Notes: generated from the letters alone by a model not told the origin. DNA of 64,000 nt from Sphingomonas sp. (GCF_019635515.1 NZ_JAHBZI010000001.1:1488001-1552000), one strand, 5' to 3'. Numbered from the stretch's first letter, positions 16,640 to 29,672 are shown. Translations and numbers: made by a program.

Positions 16640-18033
16640 TAGGAGAGTTGATAGGGAACGACCGACCTGCGATCCGGATCGATCACGATTGCCGAGCCCG
16701 CAGGCGGAAACGCGCGCTGGTCGCAATCGGTGCGGGGGCAGATGCGGCAGGAGGCGCCGATGGGGGTGGCTATGCCGCCCAGGCGCAGATCGTCGGCATA
16801 GACGAAGTCCGCCGCATGTGCCTCTTCGCAGCCCAGCGCGACCGCGTAACGGCGCGGGGGGCGGGCGTAGCTGCCCGAGGGTTTCACCAGCCCCTTGGCC
16901 ATCGAGACGTAGCGGGTGCCGTCAGGCATTTCCGCGAGCTGGACGAGGATGCGGTCGGGGATCGCGACGGCTTCGTGGACAATCCATAGCGGGCAGGCGC
17001 CACCGAGAGCGGCGAACTGCAGGCGGGTCGCCGAATGCCGCTTGGTGATGTTGCCGGCCATGTCGACGCGGCAGAAGAAGAAGGGGAGGCCGGCCTCGCC
17101 GGGACGCTGGAGAGTGGAGAGGCGGTGGCACGCCTGTTCGAAACTGACCGCGAAGCGCTGGCGCAGGCGATCGATATCGTGGCGGAAATCGCGGGCGGCG
17201 GCGCGGAAGGCCCCATAGGGCATCAGCAGCGCCCCGGCGGCATAATTGGCGAGGCCGACGCTGAGCAATTCACGCGCGGCGGGGGAGGCCATGCCGGCCC
17301 GCTCGACGACCACCCGCATCTCGTTGGCGAATTCGTAGCGGACCAGCCGGTGGGCGAGGAGGAAGGCGCGGCTTTCGGGCGGCAGGCCGGTGTTCAGCGA
17401 CAGCGTCCGGCTGCTCTCGTCAAAGCGGCTGAGCTCGCTGCCGTCACCGTCTTCACTGACGACGCGGACCTGATGCCAGCCGCGCAGGCGATCCTCCAGC
17501 CCGCGCGCGCCGGGATCGATCGCATCGGCCAGCACCTCCGCCGAGCGGTCGATCGCGTCGATATAATTGCCCTCGGCCTGAAACCAGTCGCGGACCTCCT
17601 CCCAGGGCAGCGGCGCGGCATCGCCCGAGCCACTGTCGAAGCGGTCGTCGAGGACGCGGAGCTGCTCCTGGCTGCGGCGCCAGGCGTCGTGGAGCGCGAC
17701 CATGCGGCGGGCGAGAAGCGGCTGTTGCTCGATGCCGCGGCGGACATCGGCTTCGGGCATGCGATCGGCGGGAACGCCGGTGTCGGTGGCGGCGTCGATG
17801 GTGCGAAGCAGCGCGCCGGTCTCGCCGGTTTCGCCGAACGCTTCGAGCGGGAATTCGCGGGCAAGGGCGAGGAGGACGATATCGGTGATCGGGCGGTCGT
17901 TATTCTCGATCTGCGAGAGGTAGCTGACCGAGATGCCGAGGCGCTGCGCCATCGCCGCCTGCGGTATCGCGGCGCGGCGGCGGAGGTCGCGGAGGCGGAA
18001 TCCTTCGAACAGGCGACGGCGGGGTTGGGCCAT
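16639..18033 (-). CDS. pccR: short-chain fatty acyl-CoA regulator (ScfR family, PccR-like)
   Basis: 464-aa DNA-binding regulator. The N-terminal XRE helix-turn-helix is [38 protein letters not shown] (split here as the family's residues 9-46). The long middle region includes an IrrE-like segment. A cysteine-rich tail, [14 protein letters not shown], is characteristic of ScfR proteins. PccR of Rhodobacter sphaeroides is known to activate pccB in response to propionyl-CoA; this gene is divergent from pccB in the same way. ATG 18033 was chosen over a longer frame because it directly precedes the helix-turn-helix. Function is inferred from family and position. Confidence 0.9.
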   Translation of the reverse strand: MAQPRRRLFEGFRLRDLRRRAAIPQAAMAQRLGISVSYLSQIENNDRPITDIVLLALAREFPLEAFGETGETGALLRTIDAATDTGVPADRMPEADVRRGIEQQPLLARRMVALHDAWRRSQEQLRVLDDRFDSGSGDAAPLPWEEVRDWFQAEGNYIDAIDRSAEVLADAIDPGARGLEDRLRGWHQVRVVSEDGDGSELSRFDESSRTLSLNTGLPPESRAFLLAHRLVRYEFANEMRVVVERAGMASPAARELLSVGLANYAAGALLMPYGAFRAAARDFRHDIDRLRQRFAVSFEQACHRLSTLQRPGEAGLPFFFCRVDMAGNITKRHSATRLQFAALGGACPLWIVHEAVAIPDRILVQLAEMPDGTRYVSMAKGLVKPSGSYARPPRRYAVALGCEEAHAADFVYADDLRLGGIATPIGASCRICPRTDCDQRAFPPAGSAIVIDPDRRSVVPYQLS

Positions 18034-18134
18034 GCGCGCAGTATATATGCAAAGTGTTACCACGCAACTTCGCAACATTGCATTTGCATGGCGATGCGCG
18101 CCCTGTGCAGAAGGCGCCACTTCAGGAGACCTGC
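18034..18134. promoter_or_regulatory. divergent pccR-pccB control region
   Basis: 101 bp separate the two starts. The sequence 18047-18090 contains repeated GCAA/TTGC half-sites: ATGCAAAG, GCAACTTCGCAAC and ATTGCATTTGCAT. As I recall, PccR/ScfR binding sites are built of TTTGCAAA elements; these are imperfect versions. CAGGAGACC upstream of ATG 18135 is the pccB Shine-Dalgarno sequence. Confidence 0.6.
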
Positions 18135-19657
<1,523 letters not shown>

Positions 19658-19661
<4 letters not shown>

Positions 19662-19906
19662 CCTACGTATTCCCCGCCGTGATGTTGGGATTTGTCACTC
19701 TAATCCTGTACGAAATTGTCCGGGCGCGTCGCACAGGCGTTATTGATCTCCGTTATTTCGGGGATGTTCGCAGGTCCGAGAAGCCAGAGCTTTTCTGGTT
19801 CACTTTCGCTGTCAACGTGGGAATGCTGGTTGTCGGTGTCACCGGCCTGATCATGTGGTGTGTTCAGGCTATAACAGGAGTTCCGGTAGCGGTGTTGATA
19901 GGATGA
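19658..19906 (+). CDS. small membrane protein inside the propionate operon
   Basis: 82 aa with two hydrophobic segments ([17 protein letters not shown] near the start and [18 protein letters not shown] towards the end) joined by a charged loop. The family is not recognised. It overlaps the pccB stop by ATGA and its own stop overlaps the epimerase start, so it appears translationally integrated into the operon. Its composition is clearly less GC-rich than pccB and the epimerase gene. Inner-membrane location is inferred. Confidence 0.7.
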
Positions 19907-20322
19907 AACTCGGCCGTCTCAATCATGTCGGTGTGGCGACGCCTTCGATCGAAGCGTCGATCGCGCTGTATCGCGATACTATGGGCGCGGAAGTGATCCG
20001 CGAGCCTTTCGATCTGCCCGCGCAAGGCGTGAAGGTGTGCTTCGTCGATACGCCGAACAGCCAGATCGAGTTGATCGAGCCGCTGGGCGAGGCTTCGCCG
20101 ATCCATGGCTTTCTCGCCAAGAACCCCGCCGGGGGACAGCACCACCTTTGCTACGAAGTGCCCGATATCCATGCGGCCAAGGTGTGGTTCGAGGGCAAGG
20201 GCGCCAAGGTGCTGGGCGAACCGCGTATCGGTGCGCATGGCACGCCGATTTTTTTTGTGCATCCCAAGGACATGGGTGGGGTGCTGACCGAGATCATGGA
20301 GACGCCGCGTGAGGGACATTAA
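19903..20322 (+). CDS. mce: methylmalonyl-CoA epimerase
   Basis: 139-aa VOC-superfamily metalloenzyme. It interconverts (S)- and (R)-methylmalonyl-CoA between carboxylase and mutase. Paired beta-alpha-beta modules carry metal ligands in LNHVGVATP (His), QIELIEPL (Glu) and HHLCYEV (His), with the final Glu in GVLTEIMET. ATG 19903 follows GATAGG and overlaps the preceding small gene. Length is typical. A family B palindrome follows directly. Confidence 0.93.
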   Translation: MKLGRLNHVGVATPSIEASIALYRDTMGAEVIREPFDLPAQGVKVCFVDTPNSQIELIEPLGEASPIHGFLAKNPAGGQHHLCYEVPDIHAAKVWFEGKGAKVLGEPRIGAHGTPIFFVHPKDMGGVLTEIMETPREGH

Positions 20323-20326
20323 GTTC

Positions 20327-20404
20327 GTGCTCCTGCGCAAGCAGGAGCCTAGAGCCACCGGCGACACCGCGCGTTATCCTGTGCTCCTGCGTGCGCAGGA
20401 GCAC
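20327..20404. repeat. palindromic repeat pair, family B copy 2
   Basis: Left hairpin GTGCTCCTGCGCAAGCAGGAGC and right hairpin GTGCTCCTGCGTGCGCAGGAGCAC are split by about 35 bp. AGGAG at 20397-20401 in the right arm lies 8 bases before the enoyl-CoA hydratase ATG, so the repeat supplies its ribosome-binding site. Confidence 0.85.
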
Positions 20405-20409
20405 ACGAG

Positions 20410-21186
20410 ATGAGTTACGAAGCTATCCTCTATTCACTCGATGGCGATGTCGCGGTGCTCCGGCTCAACCGGCCGGACGAGCTCAACGCGCTGACGCTCG
20501 GCATGCTCGACGAACTGCGCGCGGCGCTGCTGCGCGCGGTGGACGAGGGTGCGCGGGCGGTGCTGCTGACCGGTGAGGGCCGGGCGTTCTGCTCGGGCGC
20601 GTCGTTGCGCGCGATGGAGCCGGGCGGCGGCGATCCCGGCGATCGGTTGCGCAACCATTACAACCCCGTGCAGCAGGCGATGGCCGATCTGCCGATCCCG
20701 ATCGTCAGCGCGGTCAACGGCCCGGCGGCGGGTGCGGGCGCGGCGCTGGCGCTGGGCGCGGATATCGTCATCGCGGGGAGCCATTCGTATCTGCTGCTCG
20801 CCTTCGCCAATATCGGGCTGGTCCCCGATGCCGGCGCGACCTGGCTGATCGCCAAGGCGGCGGGGCGTGCCAAGGTGCTGGAGATGGCACTGCTCGGCGA
20901 GCGCCTTTCGGCGCATGACGCCATGGCGGCGGGGCTGGTGACGCATGTCGCCGATGAGAGCGCGGTGTTCGAGGTGGCGATGGACTATGCGCGACGGCTG
21001 GCGGCGATGCCGACCGTGGCGCTGGGCCTGATCCGCAAGCAGGTGAAGGCCGCGCTGGCGGGGACACTGGAGGAGACGCTGGCGTTGGAGGCGGAGCATC
21101 AGAGCCTCGCCGCACGTTCCCAGGACTTTCAGGAGGGCGTTGCCGCGTTCCTCCAGAAGCGCAAGCCGGAGTTTCGAGGGAAGTGA
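20410..21186 (+). CDS. enoyl-CoA hydratase/isomerase family protein
   Basis: 258-aa crotonase-fold protein. Key blocks are RLNRPDELNALTLGML, the oxyanion loop GEGRAFCSGASL, and VSAVNGPAAGAGAALALGAD with the family Gly-rich turn. It resembles PaaG-type isomerase/hydratases. The usual second catalytic Glu position is occupied by VPDAGATWLIAKAAGR, as in isomerase-like members. Within a propionyl-CoA operon it could feed odd-chain or branched acyl-CoA degradation, which is an inference. Its Shine-Dalgarno lies in the upstream palindrome. Confidence 0.9.
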   Translation: MSYEAILYSLDGDVAVLRLNRPDELNALTLGMLDELRAALLRAVDEGARAVLLTGEGRAFCSGASLRAMEPGGGDPGDRLRNHYNPVQQAMADLPIPIVSAVNGPAAGAGAALALGADIVIAGSHSYLLLAFANIGLVPDAGATWLIAKAAGRAKVLEMALLGERLSAHDAMAAGLVTHVADESAVFEVAMDYARRLAAMPTVALGLIRKQVKAALAGTLEETLALEAEHQSLAARSQDFQEGVAAFLQKRKPEFRGK

Positions 21187-21203
21187 TCGCTGTCGTGTAT
21201 CGC

Positions 21204-21278
21204 GCTCCTGCGAAAGCAGGAGGTCGGGGTAACGGGGGGCAGTGCGTGCGGTCCTGGGCTCCTGCCTTCGCAGGAGCA
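21204..21278. repeat. palindromic repeat pair, family B copy 3
   Basis: Left hairpin CTCCTGCGAAAGCAGGAG and right hairpin CTCCTGCCTTCGCAGGAG enclose about 35 bp. AGGAG at 21272-21276 is 10 bases before the mutase ATG, the only purine-rich site available for that gene. Confidence 0.85.
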
Positions 21279-21286
21279 CTGGTTGC

Positions 21287-23428
21287 ATGACCGAAAAGCC
21301 GACGCTCGACCAATGGTCCGCCGCCGCCGCGAAAGAGGTGAAGGGCAAGGACCTGACTTGGCACACGCCCGAAGGTATCGAGGTCAAGCCGCTCTATACC
21401 AAGGAAGATGTCACGGGCATCGATCCCGGCCTGCCGGGCTTCGCGCCGTTCACGCGCGGCGTTCGCGCATCGATGTACGCCGGACGGCCGTGGACGATCC
21501 GCCAATATGCCGGCTTCTCGACTGCCGAGGAGTCCAATGCCTTTTACCGCCGCAATCTCGCCGCGGGTCAGAAGGGGTTGAGCGTCGCGTTCGATCTCGC
21601 CACCCACCGTGGCTATGACAGCGACCATCCGCGCGTGACCGGCGATGTCGGCAAGGCGGGCGTGGCGATCGACAGCGTCGAGGACATGAAGATCCTGTTC
21701 GACGGGATTCCGCTCGATCAGATGAGCGTCAGCATGACGATGAACGGCGCGGTGATCCCGATCCTGGCCTTCTTCATCGTCGCCGGCGAGGAGCAGGGGG
21801 TCGATCGCAGCCTGCTCGACGGGACCATCCAGAACGATATCCTCAAGGAGTTCATGGTCCGCAACACCTATATCTACCCGCCCGAGCCGAGCATGCGGAT
21901 CATCTCGGATATCTTCGGCTATACGAGCCGCGAGATGCCGAAGTTCAACAGCATCTCGATCAGCGGCTATCACATGCAGGAAGCCGGGGCGACGCAGGTC
22001 CAGGAACTGGCCTTCACCATCGCTGACGGCATGGAATATGTGAAATATGGCGTTAACTCAGGGCTGGACATCGACAAGTTCGCAGGCCGTCTGAGCTTCT
22101 TCTTCGCGATCGGCATGAACTTCTTCATGGAGATCGCCAAGCTGCGCGCGGCGCGGGTGCTGTGGCACCGGGTGATGACGCAACTCGGCGCCAAGGACGA
22201 GCGCTCCAAGATGCTGCGGACGCATTGCCAGACCAGCGGCGTCTCGCTGACCGAGCAGGATCCTTACAATAACGTCATGCGCACCACGATCGAGGCGATG
22301 GCGGCGATGCTGGGGGGCACCCAGTCGCTGCACACCAACGCGCTCGACGAAGCGATCGCGCTCCCCACCGACTTCTCGGCGCGGATCGCCCGCAACACCC
22401 AGATCGTCATCCAGGAAGAGACCGGGATGACCAAGGTCGTCGATCCGCTGGGCGGCAGCTATTATGTCGAGGCGCTGACGCAGGAACTGGTCGACAAGGC
22501 CTGGGAGATCATCGCGCGGGTCGAGGCCGAGGGCGGCATGGCCAAGGCGGTCGCGGCCGGCTGGCCCAAGCAGATGATCGAGGAGGCGGCTGCTGCCAGT
22601 GCCGCGCGGATCGACCGCGGCGAGCAGGTGATCGTCGGGGTCAACAAATACCGCAAGGCCGATGAGGACCCGATCGAGACGCTCGACATCGATAACCACG
22701 CGGTGCGCGACGCGCAGATCGCGCGGATCAAGCGGGTGAAGGCCGCACGCGACGAGGCGGCGTGCCAGGCGGCGCTGGAGGCGCTGCGGACTGGTGCGGA
22801 GGGCGATGCCAACCTGCTCGAACTGGCGGTGGAGGCGGCGCGGGCGCGGGCCACGCTGGGCGAGATCAGCAGCGCGATGGAGGCGGGTTTCGGCCGCTAT
22901 GCGACGCAGCCCGAGCCGGTGAAGGGCATCTACGGCGGAGCGTATGAATTCGACCAGCGCTGGGAACGGCTCAAGGAGGGCGTCGCCGCTACCGAGCGGC
23001 GTCTGGGCCGCAAGCCGCGGATGCTCGTCGCCAAGATGGGGCAGGACGGGCATGACAGAGGGGCGAACCTCGTTTCCTCGGCGTTCGGTGATCTCGGTTT
23101 CGAAGTGGTGCCAGGGCCGCTGTTTCAGACGCCTTCCGAAAGCGCCAGGCTGGCGATCGACGAGAATGTCGATGTGGTCGGCGCCTCCAGCCTCGCGGCG
23201 GGTCACAAGACGCTGATCCCCGAACTGATCAGGGAGCTCCAGGCCGCGGGCCGCGCCGATATCAAGGTGATCGCCGGCGGCGTGATCCCTGCGCGCGACT
23301 ATGATTTCCTGCGCGAAGCCGGGGTGCAGGCGATCTTCGGCCCGGGCACCAACCTGGTGAAGGCGGCCGAGGAAGTGCTGCGGCTGCTGGGGCATAATAT
23401 GCCGCCGGTCGAGGAGGCTGCGGAGTGA
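21287..23428 (+). CDS. scpA: methylmalonyl-CoA mutase
   Basis: 713-aa adenosylcobalamin enzyme converting (R)-methylmalonyl-CoA to succinyl-CoA. The N-terminal TIM-barrel domain contains [48 protein letters not shown] (the substrate region, about residues 70-117). The C-terminal B12-binding domain carries the DGHDRG motif with the cobalt-ligand histidine at residue 589, then GASSLAAGH and IAGGVIP. It is a full-length single-chain enzyme. The open frame extends 15 codons upstream, but those residues come from the palindrome, so ATG 21287 is preferred. The stop overlaps the bioB start (GTGA). Confidence 0.96.
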   Translation: MTEKPTLDQWSAAAAKEVKGKDLTWHTPEGIEVKPLYTKEDVTGIDPGLPGFAPFTRGVRASMYAGRPWTIRQYAGFSTAEESNAFYRRNLAAGQKGLSVAFDLATHRGYDSDHPRVTGDVGKAGVAIDSVEDMKILFDGIPLDQMSVSMTMNGAVIPILAFFIVAGEEQGVDRSLLDGTIQNDILKEFMVRNTYIYPPEPSMRIISDIFGYTSREMPKFNSISISGYHMQEAGATQVQELAFTIADGMEYVKYGVNSGLDIDKFAGRLSFFFAIGMNFFMEIAKLRAARVLWHRVMTQLGAKDERSKMLRTHCQTSGVSLTEQDPYNNVMRTTIEAMAAMLGGTQSLHTNALDEAIALPTDFSARIARNTQIVIQEETGMTKVVDPLGGSYYVEALTQELVDKAWEIIARVEAEGGMAKAVAAGWPKQMIEEAAAASAARIDRGEQVIVGVNKYRKADEDPIETLDIDNHAVRDAQIARIKRVKAARDEAACQAALEALRTGAEGDANLLELAVEAARARATLGEISSAMEAGFGRYATQPEPVKGIYGGAYEFDQRWERLKEGVAATERRLGRKPRMLVAKMGQDGHDRGANLVSSAFGDLGFEVVPGPLFQTPSESARLAIDENVDVVGASSLAAGHKTLIPELIRELQAAGRADIKVIAGGVIPARDYDFLREAGVQAIFGPGTNLVKAAEEVLRLLGHNMPPVEEAAE

Positions 23429-24507
23429 GTCTGCTGACGCGTTCTTCTGCGAAAGCAGGAGCCCAGAGCCCAGAGCTCGGCGCCCGTGACTCTGGACCCC
23501 TGCTTTCGCAGGGGAACGGTGTTCGGAATGATTGGACCCGCGAGGAAATCGCCGCGCTGTTCGACCTGCCGTTCACCGAGCTGGTGTTCCGCGCGGCGGA
23601 GGTGCACCGCGCCAACCATGCGCCGAATGAAGTCCAGCTCTCTACGCTGTTGAGCATCAAGACCGGCGGCTGCCCCGAGGATTGCGGCTATTGCAACCAG
23701 TCGGTGCATGCCGAGACCGGGCTGAAGGCGACCAGGCTGATGGACGTGCGCGCGGTGCTCCAGGCGGCGGCGCAGGCCAAGGACAATGGCTCGTCGCGCT
23801 TCTGCATGGGTGCGGCGTGGCGCAATCCCAAGGACCGAGACATTCCGGCGCTGGCCGAGATGATCAAGGGCGTGCGCCAGATGGGCATGGAAACCTGCAT
23901 GACGCTGGGCATGCTGACGCCCGATCAGGCGCGGAAGCTGGGTGAGGCGGGGCTCGATTACTATAACCACAATATCGATACCTCGCCGGAGAATTACGCG
24001 AACGTCATCTCGACGCGCAGCTTCGAGGAGCGGCTCGATACGCTGGAGAATGTCCGCGGGGCGGGGATCAACGTCTGCTGCGGCGGGATCGTCGGAATGG
24101 GCGAGACGCGTGCCGACCGGGTCGGCTTCATCCATGCGCTGGCGACCCTGCCGGTGCATCCCGAGAGTGTGCCGGTCAACGCGCTGGTGCCGGTGAAAGG
24201 CACGGTGTTGGGCGACATGCTCGCCGATACCCCGCTGGCGAAGATCGACGATGTGGAGTTCGTCCGCACGATCGCGGTGGCGCGGATCACGATGCCGGCG
24301 AGCATGGTGCGCCTCAGCGCCGGGCGCGAGAGCATGAGCGATGCGACGCAGGCCTTGTGTTTCCTTGCGGGAGCGAATTCGATCTTCACGGGGGACAAGC
24401 TGCTGACGACGGGGAATGCCGGCGACGACAAGGATGCTGCGCTGTTTGCGCGGCTGGGCGTGGTGCCGATGCGGGCGGAGCAGCGCGTGGTGGAGGCGGC
24501 GGAGTGA
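23425..24507 (+). CDS. bioB: biotin synthase with repeat-encoded N-terminal extension
   Basis: 360-aa radical SAM enzyme that inserts sulfur into dethiobiotin. The [4Fe-4S] cysteines are C83, C87 and C90 (CPEDCGYC); in E. coli BioB they are C53, C57 and C60. The excess of 30 residues matches a palindromic repeat (23441-23518) lying inside the frame. Family similarity begins at [18 protein letters not shown]. The only in-frame start I see is GTG 23425, overlapping the mutase stop. Further conserved blocks are [34 protein letters not shown] and LFARLGVVP. Placing BioB beside PccA links cofactor synthesis with a biotin enzyme. Confidence 0.93.
   Translation: MSLLTRSSAKAGAQSPELGARDSGPLLSQGNGVRNDWTREEIAALFDLPFTELVFRAAEVHRANHAPNEVQLSTLLSIKTGGCPEDCGYCNQSVHAETGLKATRLMDVRAVLQAAAQAKDNGSSRFCMGAAWRNPKDRDIPALAEMIKGVRQMGMETCMTLGMLTPDQARKLGEAGLDYYNHNIDTSPENYANVISTRSFEERLDTLENVRGAGINVCCGGIVGMGETRADRVGFIHALATLPVHPESVPVNALVPVKGTVLGDMLADTPLAKIDDVEFVRTIAVARITMPASMVRLSAGRESMSDATQALCFLAGANSIFTGDKLLTTGNAGDDKDAALFARLGVVPMRAEQRVVEAAE
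23441..23518. repeat. palindromic repeat pair, family B copy 4, inside bioB
   Basis: Left unit GTTCTTCTGCGAAAGCAGGAG and right unit with CCTGCTTTCGCAGGGGAAC are imperfect reverse complements over about 28 bp each. The element has no in-frame stop in the bioB frame and is therefore translated into its first 30 or so residues. Confidence 0.85.
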
Positions 24508-24866
24508 TGCTGCTGGCGGTCTTAGCCGCATTGCCTCCAGATTGCCGTGCTCCAACAAGCGAAGCCGTACGTATCGAATGCGCTCAGATGGAACTGACTG
24601 CGGCCGAACAGGCAATGAGTTACGCCTTGGCGCGGGTTCTAGATAACGCTCGCCTTGGTGATGGTGGGCCTCGCGCAGTAAAATTGTCTCCTTCTCGTGA
24701 AGCGCGGGTTAAGACCGCTCAGGAGGCATGGTTGCACTATCGTGACACCCAGTGCGCAGCCGCGTGGGCTCCTGCGGGTTTGGAAGTGGTCAATCGAATC
24801 TGGTGCCATACGCGCCTGACGAAAGAACGCACCGCTGAGCTCAACATCAACTTCATTGTGGATTAG
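24507..24866 (+). CDS. LprI-like (DUF1311) small secreted protein
   Basis: 119 aa. The N-terminus is hydrophobic ([13 protein letters not shown]). It then follows the DUF1311/LprI pattern: a Cys near residue 26 in ECAQMELTAAEQAMSYALARVL, and the block RVKTAQEAWLHYRDTQCAAA. Some family members inhibit lysozyme; most are uncharacterised. The ATG overlaps the bioB stop (TGATG). The frame is open upstream within bioB, but that part is a shadow. GC content is lower than in bioB and pccA. Periplasmic location is inferred. Confidence 0.75.
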   Translation: MLLAVLAALPPDCRAPTSEAVRIECAQMELTAAEQAMSYALARVLDNARLGDGGPRAVKLSPSREARVKTAQEAWLHYRDTQCAAAWAPAGLEVVNRIWCHTRLTKERTAELNINFIVD

Positions 24867-24868
24867 AG

Positions 24869-26851
<1,983 letters not shown>

Positions 26852-26859
26852 GTTTCAGC

Positions 26860-27198
26860 TCACTGCGCGTTGAGCAGTCCGGCCTTCGCTTCGATCCGGT
26901 CGGCAGCGGCGGCGCCTTCGGCGTCTCCCTCCGTGCGCGCCTCCGCGGCTTCGTCGAGCGCGGCGGTGCTACGATTGCGCAGCGCATCGCGCTCGGCGCC
27001 CCGTGCGCCGTTGGCGTCCGCTGCGAGTTCGGCGCTCAACTGGTCGAGATGCTCGGCGCGGTCCACCGCGTCGCCGTCGATCTGCTCTTCGGTAGCGATG
27101 GCATTGCCGATCACCTGCTGATCTCCAGACTGGGGCGAGCATGCCGCGATGACGAGGATCGGCGCGAGAGCGAACGGGAGCGCGGAGCGGCTGGGCAT
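26860..27198 (-). CDS. small putative lipoprotein, Ala/Glu/Asp-rich
   Basis: 112 aa. It begins MPSRSALPFALAPILVIAACS, a signal peptide ending in a lipobox (IAAC), and is then hydrophilic and helix-prone with many Ala, Glu and Asp residues. No known domain was recognised. It is convergent with pccA, 8 bp away. Frames on the opposite strand lack these features. Confidence 0.6.
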   Translation of the reverse strand: MPSRSALPFALAPILVIAACSPQSGDQQVIGNAIATEEQIDGDAVDRAEHLDQLSAELAADANGARGAERDALRNRSTAALDEAAEARTEGDAEGAAAADRIEAKAGLLNAQ

Positions 27199-27285
27199 GC
27201 AGAAGCTTGTGAACGTGCAAGCTTATCAATGCGTTACCGGCAGGCTAGGGACAAAACCCCAAGCGGCTGGCGCGCCTTGTCAGCT

Positions 27286-27360
27286 TGGTGACCCCTACGA
27301 GAATCGAACTCGTGTTTTCGCCGTGAGAGGGCGACGTCCTGACCGCTAGACGAAGGGGCC
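27286..27360 (-). tRNA. tRNA-Glu (CTC)
   Basis: Reading the minus strand from 27360 gives a 7-bp acceptor stem (GGCCCCT with AGGGGTC), a D arm, an anticodon stem TCGCC/GGCGA enclosing loop CTCTCAC (anticodon CTC), a T arm ACGAG-TTCGATT-CTCGT, discriminator A and an encoded CCA. The total is 75 nt. The standard tRNA-Glu TTC isoacceptor is not in this window. Confidence 0.93.
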
Positions 27361-27413
27361 GTCAGCTGCGGAAGGCGGGCATCTAGGGGTGCCCGCCCGG
27401 CGCGTCAAGCGGG

Positions 27414-29642
27414 TTACAGCCTGAGCGTCACCTCCGCCGTTACCGATCGCTGCGGAAAGGGGTGGAACAGGAAGTATTTGTCGTTGGTCAGGTTATCGAC
27501 GCCGATCGCGAGATCGAACCTCGGGCTGACATGGAACACCGCCCGGGCATCGACGACGAAATATTTGTAGAAGCCCTGCCAGGTGTTTCCGATCACGTCC
27601 GAGTTATCGAGACTGCCGTAGTTGCGGCTGGCATAGCGCGCGGCGGCCGTAAGCGAGACGGCGTCGTCGGGGCGCCACGTGATCGCGGCGCTCGCCTTCC
27701 AGCGCGGGACGCTCGGCAGCATCCTGCCGACGGCGGCTGGGAAGGCGGTATCCTTGCGCGTTTGAGCATCGGCCCAGGTCGCGCTGGCGAGCAGATCGAC
27801 GCGGGGAAGCAGATCGCGCCGGTCGAATGCGACCTCGACGCCGCGTGCGCGGGTACGATCGACATTCTGGACATAGTTGTAGAGCGTCGTCGAACCCGCC
27901 ACCAGCGGCGCCGATTGCGAGATCAGCGCATCCTCGATGCTTTCGTTGAACAGCGAGACGCGCATCCCGCGATGCTCGATCGCCAGCTCCTGCGAGAAGG
28001 CACGTTCCGGGCGAAGGCTCGGATCGGGGACGGTGAGCACCGTTCCGGTAGTCACCGCCTGATAGAGCTCGCCGACGGTGGGGAAGCGATACGCCTTGCT
28101 CGCCGATAGCCGCACCGACCAATCGGCGGATGGCGTCCATTCGATCGAAGCCTTGGGCGAGAAGCCCTCGGCATGGCGTTCGGGCTGGGTGACCGCCAGC
28201 GCGGGTGCGGCGGAGAAGTTGTGGCCGTCGAACGCGCGCCACCATTCGTAACGCCCGCCAGCGGTGATGCCGAGGGTTGGGGCGAGGGGCAGGGTAGCTT
28301 CGGCCCAGACGGCGAAGGTTTCGGTCTTGCCGCGCGAGGTGAGGTTGAGCGCGCCTTGCGGTCCGCCGCGCCATTCGCTGGTGGCGTAGCGGTTCGAATT
28401 GACCGCGAACCGGTCCCAATGCACGCCGGCGCTCAGGCCGTTCCAGTTCGCCCTGGCATCGAGCATCTTCCAGCCTGTGCCCTCCAGCCGGACGATCTGG
28501 CCGGCGCCGCTGGTGCCCGAGGCGGGCGTGCGCTGCACATCGCGGGCGAAGTCGTAGAGCGTGCCGGTGACCTGCCAATCGACAGCACCCGAACCTCTGG
28601 CTGAAAGCGCATGCGACCAGTGCCGCGCCCGCTTGGTGTAGATGCCGCTCGAAAAGGCGTTGGCGGGTACGGCATAGACCGCGCCGCCGATATTCAGCGT
28701 GCCCGAGTAGAGCGGCGTGCCGGCGGCGGCGCGCAGATAGGTCTCGGCGCCGGCCTCGGTATCGTCGAGGAACAGGCCGGCGGTATAGCTCAGCCGCGTG
28801 CCGCCGAGATCGAGCGCGGTCTTGAGCTTGAGCATGTCCTGCTTCTGCGCCTCGAACCCACCCGCGCCGAGCACGCGGACGGCGCCGCCGGTGCGGTTGC
28901 GCGTGTCGTAGCCGCCGGTTGCGGGCGTGCCGCCGATTGTCGCCGCCGATCGCGTGGCGGTGATGTAGCTGAGCGGCTGGCTCTTGCTGGCGGTGTGGAC
29001 CGCGCTGGCGAATACGGAGAGCGGTCCAAAGCGGTCGCCGATGGTCGCGCCGAACTGCCAGGTCGGGAGCAGCCGGTCGGTGCCGTATTGCTGGAAATCC
29101 TGGAGGTGGACGAGCGCCGAGGCGGTGCCTTCCAACTTCTCGGGCATCCGCGTCGTGATGTTGACCACCGCGCCGATCGAATTGCCCGGATAGGCGGCGG
29201 AGAAGGGGCCGTAGAGGATGTCGATCCGCGCGATTTCCTGCGGGCTCACCAGCCCCCAGCGCGGGCTCGCCAGCGTATTGTTGTTGCCGATCAGCGCCGA
29301 GAGCAGCGCGCCATCGGCATAGATCAGGCTGCGCGCGCTGGAGCCGAGGCCCGAGGTGCGCGTTGCGAGCGGGCTCTGGGTGTCGCCGATATGGCGCTTC
29401 CGCACCACCAGGCTTGGCAGGTATTTGAGCGCATCCTCGACATTGGCGGCGTTGACCATGGTGTCGATCCGGGCGGCGTCGATACTGGCGCGGCTTTGCG
29501 GGTTTTTTTCGACCTTCTGGCCGGTTACGACGATCGGGCGGCGGTCCTGTTCGTCCGCATCCTCGGCATGTGCGGGAAGGGAAGCCACGGCCAATGCGAC
29601 AAACGAAACGCGGGCGAGGCCGCGTGCAGAGAAAATAGACAT
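27414..29642 (-). CDS. TonB-dependent outer-membrane receptor
   Basis: 742 aa. The signal peptide (MSIFSARGLARVSFVALAVASLPAHA) precedes a TonB-box-like RRPIVVTGQKVEK. The plug domain follows with ALKYLPSLVVRKRHIGDTQ and DILYGPFSAAYPGNSIGAVVNITTR. The rest is a 22-strand barrel ending DLAIGVDNLTNDKYFLFHPFPQRSVTAEVTLRL with the terminal aromatic-type motif. It is 30 bp downstream of a DUF2946 gene on the same strand. DUF2946 proteins often accompany copper-related receptors, so copper uptake is a guess. No substrate can be read directly. Confidence 0.92.
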   Translation of the reverse strand: MSIFSARGLARVSFVALAVASLPAHAEDADEQDRRPIVVTGQKVEKNPQSRASIDAARIDTMVNAANVEDALKYLPSLVVRKRHIGDTQSPLATRTSGLGSSARSLIYADGALLSALIGNNNTLASPRWGLVSPQEIARIDILYGPFSAAYPGNSIGAVVNITTRMPEKLEGTASALVHLQDFQQYGTDRLLPTWQFGATIGDRFGPLSVFASAVHTASKSQPLSYITATRSAATIGGTPATGGYDTRNRTGGAVRVLGAGGFEAQKQDMLKLKTALDLGGTRLSYTAGLFLDDTEAGAETYLRAAAGTPLYSGTLNIGGAVYAVPANAFSSGIYTKRARHWSHALSARGSGAVDWQVTGTLYDFARDVQRTPASGTSGAGQIVRLEGTGWKMLDARANWNGLSAGVHWDRFAVNSNRYATSEWRGGPQGALNLTSRGKTETFAVWAEATLPLAPTLGITAGGRYEWWRAFDGHNFSAAPALAVTQPERHAEGFSPKASIEWTPSADWSVRLSASKAYRFPTVGELYQAVTTGTVLTVPDPSLRPERAFSQELAIEHRGMRVSLFNESIEDALISQSAPLVAGSTTLYNYVQNVDRTRARGVEVAFDRRDLLPRVDLLASATWADAQTRKDTAFPAAVGRMLPSVPRWKASAAITWRPDDAVSLTAAARYASRNYGSLDNSDVIGNTWQGFYKYFVVDARAVFHVSPRFDLAIGVDNLTNDKYFLFHPFPQRSVTAEVTLRL

Positions 29643-29672
29643 GATAGCTCCAGCTGAAACGAAGGGTTCGGT

